Origin: Candidatus Bipolaricaulota bacterium
GTDB taxonomy: Bacteria; Bipolaricaulota; Bipolaricaulia; RBG-16-55-9; DRXL01
Direction of reading: 5' to 3'
DNA length: 64,000 nt
Assembly: GCA_938091745.1 (NCBI GenBank)
Contig: CALLJK010000016.1
Span: forward strand, 1 to 64,000
Position numbers and translations under genes: made by a program. The notes under the pieces were generated by a model. That model was not told the DNA's origin. It made no database searches and was given only the letters and a program-made list of their open reading frames with translations. Numbering within the stretch: the stretch's first letter is position 1; the number at the start of each line of letters is the position of its first letter. Shown piece by piece: positions 27,412 through 35,745 of the stretch.

Positions 27412-27441
27412 TTGACAACGAGGGGGTCTTTGTGCTACAAG
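27412..27441 (+). promoter_or_regulatory. Strong promoter of the candidate structured RNA
   Basis: TTGACA (27412-27417), 18 bases, extended -10 TGcTACAAG (TACAAG at 27436-27441). Transcription is predicted to start near 27447. It reads on the plus strand, opposite to both flanking genes. Confidence 0.65.
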
Positions 27442-27447
27442 AATAAG

Positions 27448-27640
27448 TCCTAGAGGAGGTTGGCCCTTCTAGGGCAAGAAGGAAGAGCTTGGCTTGCGGC
27501 TCGAGCCGCACTACGAGGGCCGCTGGGGAAAAATCCCGCCGAGGCTGCGGGCAAAACCCTGGACAACCCCCCTGAGGGCGTCACGCCCAGCCAAGCTCTT
27601 CGCTCTTTAGGAGGTGTGCGAGGAGTCTCAAGCAATACTT
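27448..27640 (+). ncRNA. Candidate structured non-coding RNA (family not recognised)
   Basis: The 484-bp gap between the glycosyltransferase and tryptophanase genes holds a GC-rich stretch behind a strong promoter. Pairings seen by eye: outer helix 27449-27455 with 27603-27611; hairpin 27463-27475 (GCCC/GGGC); a perfect 13-bp helix 27482-27494 with 27589-27601; inside it hairpins 27495-27510 (TGCGGC-TCGA-GCCGCA) and 27576-27588 (GGGCG-TCA-CGCCC) plus a GGG/CCC hairpin near 27525-27537. Both strands hold 60-codon open frames here with no homology and no ribosome site, as expected for structured GC-rich RNA. The 3' end is uncertain. It lacks the conserved cores of 6S, RNase P, SRP and tmRNA. 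Confidence 0.5.
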
Positions 27641-27811
27641 AGCCCTTCCCCCCATAAGAATGAAAAAACCCCTTTCCCGCAGGTTGTTTAAGGAAAACAC
27701 TTGAGAATCTCTCGCAATACTAGACATCCCCTCTCACCTTGCGTTTACCTTAGTCCTGGTCTCTTTAACAGATCAAGGACCTCCATCACCAGAGAGGGTG
27801 ATCTTGATCAC

Positions 27812-29176
27812 CTACAAAGGGGCGAAGCGGGCGATAAAATGCCGCAGCGGCCCTTCGCCAAAGACCAGCTTCACTCCACGGATCGCGTCCCGCTGATCTC
27901 GTATTGTCTTGAGAGTTTCGACAACGTGATCGAGATGCTCTTGAGTGTAGACACGCCGTGGGATCGCTAAGCGTACTAATTCGAGCTTAGGGTAGATCTC
28001 TTGGCCCGTCTTCTCGTCGCGCTTGGCGAACATTGTGCTGCCGATCTCGACGGCCCGCACCCCGCCCTCACGATAGAGCGCGATCACCAACGCTTGTGCA
28101 GGAAATTCTCTTTGGGGAATATGGGGCAAGAATCTTAGGGCGTCTATATAGACGGCGTGGCCACCGATGGGCTCGATGATCGGGATCTCTTCGGCTTTCA
28201 GGCGCTCGCCCAGATAGCGCGTCTGCCCAATTCTGTCATGTAGATAGTCTTCATCTAGAGCTTCGTACAGTCCCACAGCAATCGCTTCCAGGTCGCGCCC
28301 GGCCAGCCCTCCATACGTGGGAAAGCCTTCAAAGAGAATGAGCTTCTGCACGCAGCGCCAGTAGAGATCTTCATCGTTCATCGCCAAGAGACCCCCAATG
28401 TTAGTGATCGCGTCTTTTTTTGCTGAGAAGGTCATGCCGTCGGCAAGTGAAAAAATTTCGCGGGCGATCTCAATGGGCTTTTTGTGCGCATATCCTGGTT
28501 CGCGCTCTTTGATGAAGAAACAGTTCTCGGCAAAGCGACAGGCGTCAAGAAAGAACGGGATTTTATACGCTCTTGCGATCTCGCTGACGGCACGGATATT
28601 TCTGAGCGAGACCGGCTGGCCTCCCCCTGAATTATTGGTGATCGTCAGCATAATCACGGGGATGCGCTCACGTCCGTGCTTGCGGATAAGAGTTTCAAGA
28701 GCGTTGACGTCCATCTCGCCCTTGAAGGGATGCTCTTTTGTTGGGTCATATGCGTCTTCGATGACGAGATCGATGGGCTCCCCCTTCGCAGCGAGCACGT
28801 TCGCTCGCGTCGTGTCGAAGTGCATATTGTTGGGGACGATGTCGCCGGGCTTGATGAGCGTCGAAAACAGTATATGTTCAGCGGCGCGCCCCTGATGCGT
28901 GGGCATGAAGTATTTAAACCCGAAGATGTCTTTGACAGCTCTTTCTAGACGATAGAAGCTTTGGGCGCCGGCGTAGGACTCGTCGCCCTGCATCAGGGCG
29001 CCCCACTGGGCGTGGCTCATCGCACCGGTGCCAGAGTCTGTCAGTAAGTCAATATAGATATCTTCGGCACGGAGTCGAAAGACGTTATAGTCGGCTTCTT
29101 TGAGCTTCTGTTCACGCTCGGCACGCGATAAGAGCCGGATAGGTTCGACAACTTTGATCTTGTACGGTTTGAACAC
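27812..29176 (-). CDS. tnaA: Tryptophanase (beta-eliminating lyase family)
   Basis: 454 residues, normal length for tryptophanase/tyrosine phenol-lyase. The PLP lysine lies in [14 protein letters not shown] and the hydrophobic pocket sequences THQGRAAEH and [11 protein letters not shown] are intact. At the position where tyrosine phenol-lyase has its substrate-binding arginine (MERG) this protein has VEIG, the tryptophanase-type isoleucine, so it should cleave tryptophan to indole, pyruvate and ammonia. No tnaC-like leader or tryptophan permease gene is adjacent. The DUF-free, single-gene setting suggests its own transcript. Confidence 0.85.
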   Translation of the reverse strand: MFKPYKIKVVEPIRLLSRAEREQKLKEADYNVFRLRAEDIYIDLLTDSGTGAMSHAQWGALMQGDESYAGAQSFYRLERAVKDIFGFKYFMPTHQGRAAEHILFSTLIKPGDIVPNNMHFDTTRANVLAAKGEPIDLVIEDAYDPTKEHPFKGEMDVNALETLIRKHGRERIPVIMLTITNNSGGGQPVSLRNIRAVSEIARAYKIPFFLDACRFAENCFFIKEREPGYAHKKPIEIAREIFSLADGMTFSAKKDAITNIGGLLAMNDEDLYWRCVQKLILFEGFPTYGGLAGRDLEAIAVGLYEALDEDYLHDRIGQTRYLGERLKAEEIPIIEPIGGHAVYIDALRFLPHIPQREFPAQALVIALYREGGVRAVEIGSTMFAKRDEKTGQEIYPKLELVRLAIPRRVYTQEHLDHVVETLKTIRDQRDAIRGVKLVFGEGPLRHFIARFAPL

Positions 29177-29210
29177 TGTGGGCCTCCCGGATCTCTAGTA
29201 TCTGAATTCT

Positions 29211-29732
29211 CTAGAAGACTTTCGTGTCTTTGCGCGCTTTCGGTCCTTCTTTTTGTAATCGCTCATACTCTTTGAGCAGCATTAGGCGCTTCGTCTGGCC
29301 CAGATAGTCAATAAAAAGCACGCCGTTGAGATGATCGATCTCATGCTGGAGGACCCGTGCGGCCAGCCCGTCGCGCTCTAAGAGAATCTCGTTGCCGTCG
29401 GGGTCGAGTGCGCGCACGGTCACTTGTGCCGGGCGCGGGAACTCGGCTTCAATTCCGGGGATGCTCAAGCACCCCTCGACCCAGATCGCCGTCTCGTCGC
29501 TCTTCTTTATAATCTCCGGGTTGATGAGTGCGTAGAAATCGTCTTCGACGTCAATAGTGATAATGCGTTTGAGCACGCCCACTTGCGGGGCAGCCAAGCC
29601 ATAGCCCTTGGCCAAGACCATCGTCTCGATCATAGCGTCGGCGAGACGTTTGATTTCATCGTCAATGACCGAGATCTCTTGGGCACGCCGCCGCAAGATC
29701 GGGTCTGGATACTTTCGGATTCTCAGAGCCAT
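29211..29732 (-). CDS. def: Peptide deformylase
   Basis: 173 residues from ATG at 29730-29732 (MALRIRKYPDP). The alternative ATG three codons upstream lies only 5 bases after the TATAAT at 29741-29746 (minus strand), before the expected transcript start. All three motifs are present: GYGLAAPQVG, EGCLSIPG and QHEIDHLNG, giving the Fe/Zn ligands Cys, His and His. It removes the formyl group from nascent proteins. Confidence 0.95.
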   Translation of the reverse strand: MALRIRKYPDPILRRRAQEISVIDDEIKRLADAMIETMVLAKGYGLAAPQVGVLKRIITIDVEDDFYALINPEIIKKSDETAIWVEGCLSIPGIEAEFPRPAQVTVRALDPDGNEILLERDGLAARVLQHEIDHLNGVLFIDYLGQTKRLMLLKEYERLQKEGPKARKDTKVF

Positions 29733-29741
29733 AGGCTTCAA

Positions 29742-29831
29742 TTATACGGAAGCCCAGGGCATCCCTGCCAGCTCCGTCCTTAGAGTGTGCACGAGAGCGT
29801 CCAGCCCCTGCCGTGGGATAGCAGAGATGAA
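29742..29831 (-). pseudogene. Possible 3' remnant of a P-loop GTPase gene
   Basis: On the minus strand, ending in TAA at 29742-29744, about 29 codons read LFISAIPRQGLDALV and onward, resembling the C-terminal SAxxGEGLxxL motif of Obg/HflX-type GTPases. A TAG stop lies immediately upstream in frame and nothing recognisable precedes it. Weak evidence: the motif is short. Confidence 0.25.
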
Positions 29832-29903
29832 GAGCTATGTCCAATGGCTATGATCGGGTCGGATTGCTCTGATCCCCCACCTAGTGATCCTCCCCCTATC
29901 CCT

Positions 29904-29932
29904 TAGACAGCACTGATTCCATGAGATATACT
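29904..29932 (+). promoter_or_regulatory. Promoter of the secreted beta-helix gene
   Basis: TAGACA (29904-29909), 17 bases, TATACT (29927-29932). A strong ribosome site AGGAGGTGAAGGAG follows before the ATG at 29954. Confidence 0.6.
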
Positions 29933-29953
29933 TAATCAGGAGGTGAAGGAGCA

Positions 29954-30943
29954 ATGCGGATCTGGATGCTTATCTTGCTCGCCTTACTAGCTATAGCAGG
30001 ATTGAAAGAGACGCTACCTTCTGCGCCGCTCTTACAAGAACCTCAAGCTTCTCCTGCAGTCCTCAGGGTCTGCTGGGGGTGCCCCTACTATAGTTCTATC
30101 CAAGCTGCTTTGGATGCTGCTCGACCAGGTGATATCATTGAGGTCGAACCCGCACCCGTGATGCTGGGGTTTCCTTTAAAATACTCTTTGCCATACTACA
30201 TCTCCATCTCCATCTTCCAAGATGGGATAGTTATCTCAAAACCGATTACTCTCCGGGCTAAATCGTCTGAATACGAAGATCCCCTAGTACTCCCCAAAGT
30301 CTACATCACAGCGGAGAGTGGTCAGGTACTTATCGAGGGCTTCGTCTTCGAGAATGCAGACCTCTCGTGGTATAGCGGAGCTGACCTTATCTTAAGGCGC
30401 AATCGCTTCATAGACACAAACCCCTACACCACATTAGAAGTAAGCTTGGGAGGCAAGGGGCAAGCTCAGCTCATAGATAACGATATAATAGATTCCTTCG
30501 TATCCGTGTTTGAAGCCGCCCATGTTCTTCTTACATCCAACCGATTCCTAAGATCGGATATCGATCTTCGCTCCTCAAGTCGGGTGATCTTAGAGCACAA
30601 TGTTATTGAAGGGGCAGGTGTCGAGATCTTAGGGCCAGGTGATTATTCCCTTGAAGGCAATGTCTTGATAGGTAGTGTGAGGCTGGATCAGCGGGAGAAC
30701 TTGATTGGAGTTGAGGTCTACTTGGCAGCGCAAGCCGATCCCATCATAGTCACGGCAAATCGAAACATTATCGCACGCTATGAAAAGGGTATAGCCATAG
30801 GAGGAAGTCTCTGTGAAGTAGGCCAAGAGGAGTGGCTTCAATTGAGCGGCCAAGGGAACGTGATCGAGCAAAACGACCAAGACCTCTGCCCGTCTGACTA
30901 CCCCTGGCCGCCGGGATTCAGGAAGTGGACGTCTGGCACCTAA
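29954..30943 (+). CDS. Secreted right-handed parallel beta-helix protein
   Basis: 329 residues. A signal peptide (MRIWMLILLALLAIAG) is followed by the opening typical of NosD/pectin-lyase-fold proteins (CPYYSSIQAALDAARPGDIIEV). Irregular repeats carry asparagine-ladder features (LRRNRFIDTNPY, EHNVIEGAG, TANRNIIARYEKG). The fold is clear but no catalytic site can be named. It may bind or modify surface polysaccharide. It stands alone ahead of the UBact-proteasome cluster and is not obviously part of it. AT content is a little higher than the neighbours. Confidence 0.75.
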   Translation: MRIWMLILLALLAIAGLKETLPSAPLLQEPQASPAVLRVCWGCPYYSSIQAALDAARPGDIIEVEPAPVMLGFPLKYSLPYYISISIFQDGIVISKPITLRAKSSEYEDPLVLPKVYITAESGQVLIEGFVFENADLSWYSGADLILRRNRFIDTNPYTTLEVSLGGKGQAQLIDNDIIDSFVSVFEAAHVLLTSNRFLRSDIDLRSSSRVILEHNVIEGAGVEILGPGDYSLEGNVLIGSVRLDQRENLIGVEVYLAAQADPIIVTANRNIIARYEKGIAIGGSLCEVGQEEWLQLSGQGNVIEQNDQDLCPSDYPWPPGFRKWTSGT

Positions 30944-31018
30944 GTTGGCAGCAAAAAGCCAATCACTGACTGTCCCTATTTCTATCACGCTTGACATGAC
31001 AAAGGCTCTGCCCTCTGG

Positions 31019-31024
31019 CATAAT
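31019..31024 (+). promoter_or_regulatory. -10 box of the dop-UBact-proteasome operon
   Basis: CATAAT lies 6 bases before the dop ATG (31031), with ATGACA 17 bases upstream (30996-31001) as a possible -35. The predicted transcript start is the ATG itself, so dop would be translated from a leaderless message. Confidence 0.55.
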
Positions 31025-31030
31025 AGCTAC

Positions 31031-32533
31031 ATGGAGCGCTTGCTTGGCATCGAGACCGAATACGGCATTCTCATAGAGGGCGTGGATGTTACAGATTTAG
31101 TCGATGAAGCTCGCGTCCTGGTGCAGAGCTACTCTGAACTCTCGGCCCAGCCTTGGGATTATCGCGACGAAGACCCTCTGCGCGACGCCCGCGGCTGGCG
31201 CGCTCCGACTTTAAATGTTAATCCCAAAGACGAAGTCTACGAAAAACCCTCGCGCAAGCAATTAAGTGCTTCCGAGGATCACGTTGACAAGGTCTTACCC
31301 AACGGAGCTCGCTTCTATCACGATCATGGGCACCCCGAATACAGCACCCCTGAATGCCGGTCACTTCGAGAACTTATCGCTCACGATAAAGCCGGCGAGC
31401 GCATCGTCTGGGACACAGCGCAAGCTTATACTCAGAAGACGAGCCGTGCTGTGTCGATTTTTAAGAATAACATAGATTATCACGGCATGAGCTTCGGCTG
31501 CCATGAGAATTATCTCGTCTCGCGCTCGCTCCCGTTTGAGAAGCTGATCGCCGGGTTGATCCCGTTTTTGGTGACGCGTATTCTCTTTACGGGGGCCGGT
31601 CGCGTCGGGGGCGAGGAGAGCTGGGTCGACTTCCAGCTCTCGCAGCGTGCTGACTTTTTCACAGAGCTGTGCAGCGTGGACACGCTCGACCGGCGTCCAC
31701 TCATCAATAGCCGTGACGAACCCCACGCTGATGAAAGACTCTACAGAAGACTGCACGTGATCTGCGGCGACGCAAATCTCAGCGAGTACGCAACGGCGCT
31801 GAAGGTCGGCACGACAGCGCTGGTTCTCGCTACGCTGGAAGCGGGCTACGGTCCGCCAGGAACGCTGAAAGACCCTGTCAGAACCCTTAAAGAGCTCTCG
31901 CGCGATCAGACTTATAAATGGCTTGTCGAGCTCGAAGAAGCAGGGACTATTTCAGCCCTTGACGTCCAGCGGGCGTATCTCAAAGCTGCTCAAGAAGTCT
32001 TTCGCCATCGCGACGCTGAGACCAATTGGCTACTGCAAGAGTGGGAGTCGGTGCTCGATGATCTCGAAGCTGATCCCATGCGTTGCGCCGACCGGCTTGA
32101 TTGGGTCGCCAAGCACCGACTGCTCCAGACTTTTATCGAATCTGAGAAGCTGAGCTGGCGCGACGAGATTGTGCGCAGCTTAGACTTAGAGTATCACGCT
32201 CTTGACCTCAATCGCAGTCTCTTTTATGAGTTACAGAATCAGGGAGCAGTGCGCCGCATTGTCACAGAAGACGAGATCGCGCGCGCGATGCGCCAGCCCC
32301 CCACTGATACCCGCGCCTACATCCGCGGGCTGTGTGTCCGAAAGTTCCCGTCGATGATACGCGCGCTCAATTGGGGGCGGATCACGCTTTGTCAGAACGG
32401 CCAAGAGTTTGCGCTCGATCTGCGATCACTCGTAGACAGTCGAGTTGGGGCGTTCAGGCGCTCTATAGAGGGGGCCTCGACGCCACGTGAGCTTTTGGGT
32501 ATCATACAGCAGACTCTTCAAACGAAGGAGTGA
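31031..32533 (+). CDS. dop: Dop-type deamidase/depupylase of the Pup/UBact system
   Basis: 500 residues, carboxylate-amine-ligase (glutamine-synthetase-like) fold. ATP/Mg glutamates are in GIETEYG (E8, E10). The catalytic aspartate is D98 in FYHDHGHPEYS. WDYRDEDPLRDARGW and the following 35-residue insertion correspond to the Dop loop that PafA lacks. HVICGDANLSEYAT and PPTDTRAYIRG also match Dop. Because the partner UBact ends in Glu, no deamidation is needed and its expected job is removing UBact from conjugates. It is the first gene of the cluster; the UBact ATG follows 6 bp after the stop. Confidence 0.93.
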   Translation: MERLLGIETEYGILIEGVDVTDLVDEARVLVQSYSELSAQPWDYRDEDPLRDARGWRAPTLNVNPKDEVYEKPSRKQLSASEDHVDKVLPNGARFYHDHGHPEYSTPECRSLRELIAHDKAGERIVWDTAQAYTQKTSRAVSIFKNNIDYHGMSFGCHENYLVSRSLPFEKLIAGLIPFLVTRILFTGAGRVGGEESWVDFQLSQRADFFTELCSVDTLDRRPLINSRDEPHADERLYRRLHVICGDANLSEYATALKVGTTALVLATLEAGYGPPGTLKDPVRTLKELSRDQTYKWLVELEEAGTISALDVQRAYLKAAQEVFRHRDAETNWLLQEWESVLDDLEADPMRCADRLDWVAKHRLLQTFIESEKLSWRDEIVRSLDLEYHALDLNRSLFYELQNQGAVRRIVTEDEIARAMRQPPTDTRAYIRGLCVRKFPSMIRALNWGRITLCQNGQEFALDLRSLVDSRVGAFRRSIEGASTPRELLGIIQQTLQTKE

Positions 32534-32539
32534 TAGCCA

Positions 32540-32710
32540 ATGCCAGAGCGCATTACAAGACCTATGCCGCAAGACCCACTGACTAGGCCCGAAGACGAGG
32601 GGCCGCGCACGCCCCGCGTGCCCAAGCCGGACACCGAGAGACTTCTCGAGCGGATGCGCCGCGTTGACCCACGCCAAGCCCAACGCTACCGTCAGCGCAG
32701 CGGGGAGTAG
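32540..32710 (+). CDS. ubact: UBact, Pup-like protein modifier
   Basis: 56 codons, easily missed because of its size. The protein is highly polar and proline/arginine-rich, predicted disordered in its first half (MPERITRPMPQD) with one helix around residues 31-52, and contains one lysine (K29). It ends in RQRSGE, giving the C-terminal Gly-Glu used for isopeptide bonding to substrate lysines. A ribosome site GAAGGAG lies 9 bases before the ATG. It sits between dop and the proteasome beta gene, the gene order known for UBact clusters in Nitrospirae, Armatimonadetes, Verrucomicrobia and candidate phyla. Unlike most actinobacterial Pups it needs no Gln-to-Glu deamidation. The identification rests on context, size, the N-terminal MPER and the C-terminus. 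Confidence 0.92.
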   Translation: MPERITRPMPQDPLTRPEDEGPRTPRVPKPDTERLLERMRRVDPRQAQRYRQRSGE

Positions 32711-32716
32711 TTCTCA

Positions 32717-33511
32717 ATGAGTCACGGCGACTTCGCCAAGCTCCTCGAAGCCTATGGGGTGCCAGACTTCGTCTGGACTGTTCGCCTTCGCCGGCCAGAG
32801 GCCAGCGAAGATGAAACCCACGCGCCACGTGGAAGCGAAGTCTGGGTTCATGGCACGACCGTGATCGCGGTGAAGTTCGACAAGGGGGTCTTGAACGTCG
32901 CTGACCGTCGTGCTACTTCAGGAAATGCGATCTTCTCTGAAGAAGCTGAAAAGATCCTAAAGCTTGATGACGAGACGCTCATCGCCATCGCCGGCTCCTA
33001 CGCCGCAGCGTTTGAAGCTGTACGCTTCTTGCAGCACTCTTTTAAGTATTACGCGCGCAGCCAGCTCCAAGAGATGAGCTTAGAAGGCAAACTCTCTGAA
33101 GTTTCGCGGGTGCTCTCGCGCTCGCTCCCCGGCGCTCTTCAAGGGATTGGGGGATTTCTACCCATCGTGAGTGCGTTCGACAAGGAGAAGAATGAAGGAC
33201 GCATCTTCTTCTATGATGTGATGGGGGCCCGCTTTGAGAGCCGTGAGTTTGGTGCTGCCGGCTCCGGCGCGGAGCGCATTCGCGGGGCGTTTGAGTACAT
33301 TGTGCGCACCAAGGGCCCATTTCACAAGATGACACTCGAAGAGGCCCTGCATGAGACACTCTTACTGTTAGAGATCGCTGCATCGCTCGACACCGCGACT
33401 GGTGGGATTCGCCAATCCTTGCCCCTCGCTAAGACCGTGACTGCTGAGGGCGTCTCCGACGTTCCCGAAGAGACTTTGCGCTCTATTCAAAAGACTCTAC
33501 TGAAAGAGTGA
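32717..33511 (+). CDS. prcB: 20S proteasome beta subunit
   Basis: 264 residues. A 46-residue propeptide ends at VHG and cleavage frees catalytic Thr47. Counting from that threonine, Asp17 (VADRR) and Lys33 (EAEKILK) fall exactly at the catalytic positions of active proteasome beta subunits. It forms the two inner rings of the degradation chamber. The ATG follows the UBact stop by 6 bp and the ribosome site GGGGAG overlaps the UBact stop codon, so expression is coupled. Confidence 0.95.
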   Translation: MSHGDFAKLLEAYGVPDFVWTVRLRRPEASEDETHAPRGSEVWVHGTTVIAVKFDKGVLNVADRRATSGNAIFSEEAEKILKLDDETLIAIAGSYAAAFEAVRFLQHSFKYYARSQLQEMSLEGKLSEVSRVLSRSLPGALQGIGGFLPIVSAFDKEKNEGRIFFYDVMGARFESREFGAAGSGAERIRGAFEYIVRTKGPFHKMTLEEALHETLLLLEIAASLDTATGGIRQSLPLAKTVTAEGVSDVPEETLRSIQKTLLKE

Positions 33512-34248
33512 GTATGGCGTTTACTCCCTATGACTGGCAACAGACCCTCAGACAGAAAGCTGACTACGTCGAAGACCGGCTGCGTGAGGGCAGCCCCGTT
33601 GTGGGGCTCTCGTGTCACGAAGGCGTTCTGTTAGTGACGGTGCGCCTCGCCCAGCAGCAGAAGATCTTTGAAATCTATGACAGATTGGCGTTTGCGGGTC
33701 TGGGCAATCAGTCTGATCTAGAGACGATCCGTCAGATCGCTGTAGACTTTGCGCATGCTGAAGGGTTTGCGCGTAGCCCACAAGACGTCTCGATTCAGCG
33801 GGTCGTAGGCGTGGCGCTCAGCCCAGCCATGAAGCGCAGCTTCAGCGATCCGTTGCGATTGCCCTTGGTCGTGCGCGGGCTCTTTGCCCAGCTGGGCGAT
33901 ACCCCTGAGGGCGATCTCTTCTATATGCTCAACTATGACGGAGAGTTCTCGCTTGGGCATCGTTTTGGGGTCGCCGCGGGGACGGAGAGCGCTCGTGAGG
34001 CGATGGAGCGCGTGCTCTCACAGTTCAAGATATCCAAGCGCGATGCAGCTTTGGAGAAGGCTCTGGAAGCCTGGGCTGTGGGACGTCGGGAAGCTTCAGG
34101 GACAAGCGAATCCGACTGGCGCGCGGTCTTAGCAGCAGCGCTCAAGATGGGCACAGTAGAAGCAGCGTTGCTCGAGCGCGTCTCGCAGCGCGAGCGGCGC
34201 TTTCGGTTTTTGCGCGAAGACGAACTGAGGCCGCTCTTGCCAAGATAG
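33508..34248 (+). CDS. prcA: 20S proteasome alpha subunit
   Basis: 246 residues. It begins at GTG 33508, overlapping the beta stop, or at ATG 33514 (MAFTPYDWQQTLRQKADYVE). The N-terminal helix region and the GLSCHEGVLLVTVR strand follow the bacterial alpha pattern. There is no N-terminal catalytic threonine, as expected for the outer, gating ring. The C-terminal region (ERRFRFLREDEL) is charged. It would dock the ring ATPase (ARC/Mpa), which is not encoded in this window. Confidence 0.93.
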   Translation: MSMAFTPYDWQQTLRQKADYVEDRLREGSPVVGLSCHEGVLLVTVRLAQQQKIFEIYDRLAFAGLGNQSDLETIRQIAVDFAHAEGFARSPQDVSIQRVVGVALSPAMKRSFSDPLRLPLVVRGLFAQLGDTPEGDLFYMLNYDGEFSLGHRFGVAAGTESAREAMERVLSQFKISKRDAALEKALEAWAVGRREASGTSESDWRAVLAAALKMGTVEAALLERVSQRERRFRFLREDELRPLLPR

Positions 34249-34285
34249 TTCTAATCAGCTAATGTAGGAATGAGGAGCGTGAACG

Positions 34286-35734
34286 ATGCAGCATCGGGTT
34301 GTCGGACTAGAGACAGAGTTTGGGTGTCTCGTGCGCGACCCTGGCCTTGGGCCCTATGAGGAAGTCGTCGAGCGAATCAAAGACGCGGTTTTTCGCAACA
34401 AGCGCTGGGGCTTGCTCGATCTGCACACCCGTGATATGTACTTTGAGCCCGCTGAAGCCGGCGGGTTCTTAATTAACGGCGGCCGACTCTATATCGATGC
34501 TGTGGGCTCGCACTTGGAGTACGCCACCCCGGAGTGCCGGTCGCTGCGCGACCTGATCGCTTATGAACGTGCCGGGCAACGGCTTATTCTGAAGATATTG
34601 CGCGAGCTCCGCCTCCAGGACAGAGTCAGTTTTTATAATAATAGCGTCGATCACTTCGCGGGGCACACCTTTGGGTGCCATGAGAATTATTCTGTTGACC
34701 CGGAGTCGCTCTCCTGGCGCCATGCCCTCGAGAAATTAGTTCCGTTCTTGGTCACACGCCAGATCTTCGCGGGAGCCGGACGAGTCGGCGGCCACCGCCT
34801 TACTACAATGTGGCAGACCAAATCCCGCCACACTGCTGATACGGTCTTTGTGGACTCAGCCTATGGGGTCGAACCTGATCCAACTGTAGACTTTCAGCTC
34901 TCCCAACGCGCTGATCATATCTTGCACACGGTCTCTGGGCGGGTCCGCTTCAGCCGCGCGCTCATTAATCCCAAGTGGGACCAGATGTACGAACTCTCTC
35001 GGAGCCCTCGGTTGCACCTGCTCTTTGGCGAAGCTAACCCATCTGAATACGCGACGTTCTTGAAACTGGGCACGACGATCTTGGTCTTAGATCTCTTAGA
35101 GGAGCAAGCAGTTCCCTCGGGAGTGGAGTTGGCCGCGCCGCTGCGCGCCCTCAAAGAGATCTCTCGCGATCCCACTCATCAATGGCTCGTCAGACGCGAC
35201 AATGGCTCAACGATCTCTGCGATTGATCTCCAGCGTCTCTATCTGCAAGCGGCACAACGACACTTTGCTGGCCGCGACCCTGAGACCGACGAAGTCCTCC
35301 GCGAATGGGAAGAGACTCTCGACACTTTAGAGCGTGACCCTTTGGAGCTTGCGGACCGGCTTGATTGGGTCGCAAAATTCACAATGCTCCAGCTCTTCAA
35401 AGACGCTGAAGGGCTCACCTGGCAGGATGATACCCTGCATAGCTTGGATTTGGAGTATCACAATATTGACCCGGAGCAGGGACTCTACTATGCGCTCGAA
35501 TCGCGACGGCGGCTCGTAAGCGACTCCCATATTGAGCGAGCTATCGAAGAACCCCCTGCTGATACGAGAGCTTATGGGCGAGCGCTGATCGTGCGTGGCC
35601 TGCGCGGGCACGTCGTCGGCGAATATATGATCGAATGGGATGGGGTCTTCGTTGAGCCCAAGCGCACCCTCGTACTGGCTGATCCCTTTCATTCTTATAA
35701 AGACGAAGCCGAGCAGTTCTTACGGCGTCTCTAG
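34286..35734 (+). CDS. pafA: PafA-type Pup/UBact ligase
   Basis: 482 residues, same fold as the Dop protein but without the Dop loop. ATP/Mg glutamates in GLETEFG (E9, E11), catalytic aspartate D71 in RLYIDAVGSH, and the conserved FGCHENY and QLSQRADHI segments are present. It forms the isopeptide bond between the UBact C-terminal glutamate and substrate lysines. An internal stretch of about 25 residues (around 180-205, TMWQTKSRHTAD) is longer than in mycobacterial PafA. It is separated from prcA by 37 bp, with its own GAGGAGC ribosome site. Confidence 0.93.
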   Translation: MQHRVVGLETEFGCLVRDPGLGPYEEVVERIKDAVFRNKRWGLLDLHTRDMYFEPAEAGGFLINGGRLYIDAVGSHLEYATPECRSLRDLIAYERAGQRLILKILRELRLQDRVSFYNNSVDHFAGHTFGCHENYSVDPESLSWRHALEKLVPFLVTRQIFAGAGRVGGHRLTTMWQTKSRHTADTVFVDSAYGVEPDPTVDFQLSQRADHILHTVSGRVRFSRALINPKWDQMYELSRSPRLHLLFGEANPSEYATFLKLGTTILVLDLLEEQAVPSGVELAAPLRALKEISRDPTHQWLVRRDNGSTISAIDLQRLYLQAAQRHFAGRDPETDEVLREWEETLDTLERDPLELADRLDWVAKFTMLQLFKDAEGLTWQDDTLHSLDLEYHNIDPEQGLYYALESRRRLVSDSHIERAIEEPPADTRAYGRALIVRGLRGHVVGEYMIEWDGVFVEPKRTLVLADPFHSYKDEAEQFLRRL

Positions 35735-35745
35735 GGGAGAAGTTC

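Noticed and set aside
27448..27640. 6S RNA, RNase P RNA, SRP RNA or tmRNA
   Set aside because: Conserved elements such as GAGGAAAGTCC, the GGAAG...AGCAG loop or the tmRNA TTCGAC arm are absent.
27450..27642. Small proteins encoded on either strand of the RNA candidate
   Set aside because: No ribosome site, alanine/arginine-rich translations, and the sequence is explained by strong base pairing.
27812..29176. Tyrosine phenol-lyase
   Set aside because: The arginine that contacts the phenol is isoleucine (VEIG), the tryptophanase state.
31031..35734. Actinobacterial origin of the proteasome cluster
   Set aside because: The modifier ends in Glu and starts MPER as in UBact, and flanking genes are not actinobacterial in order.
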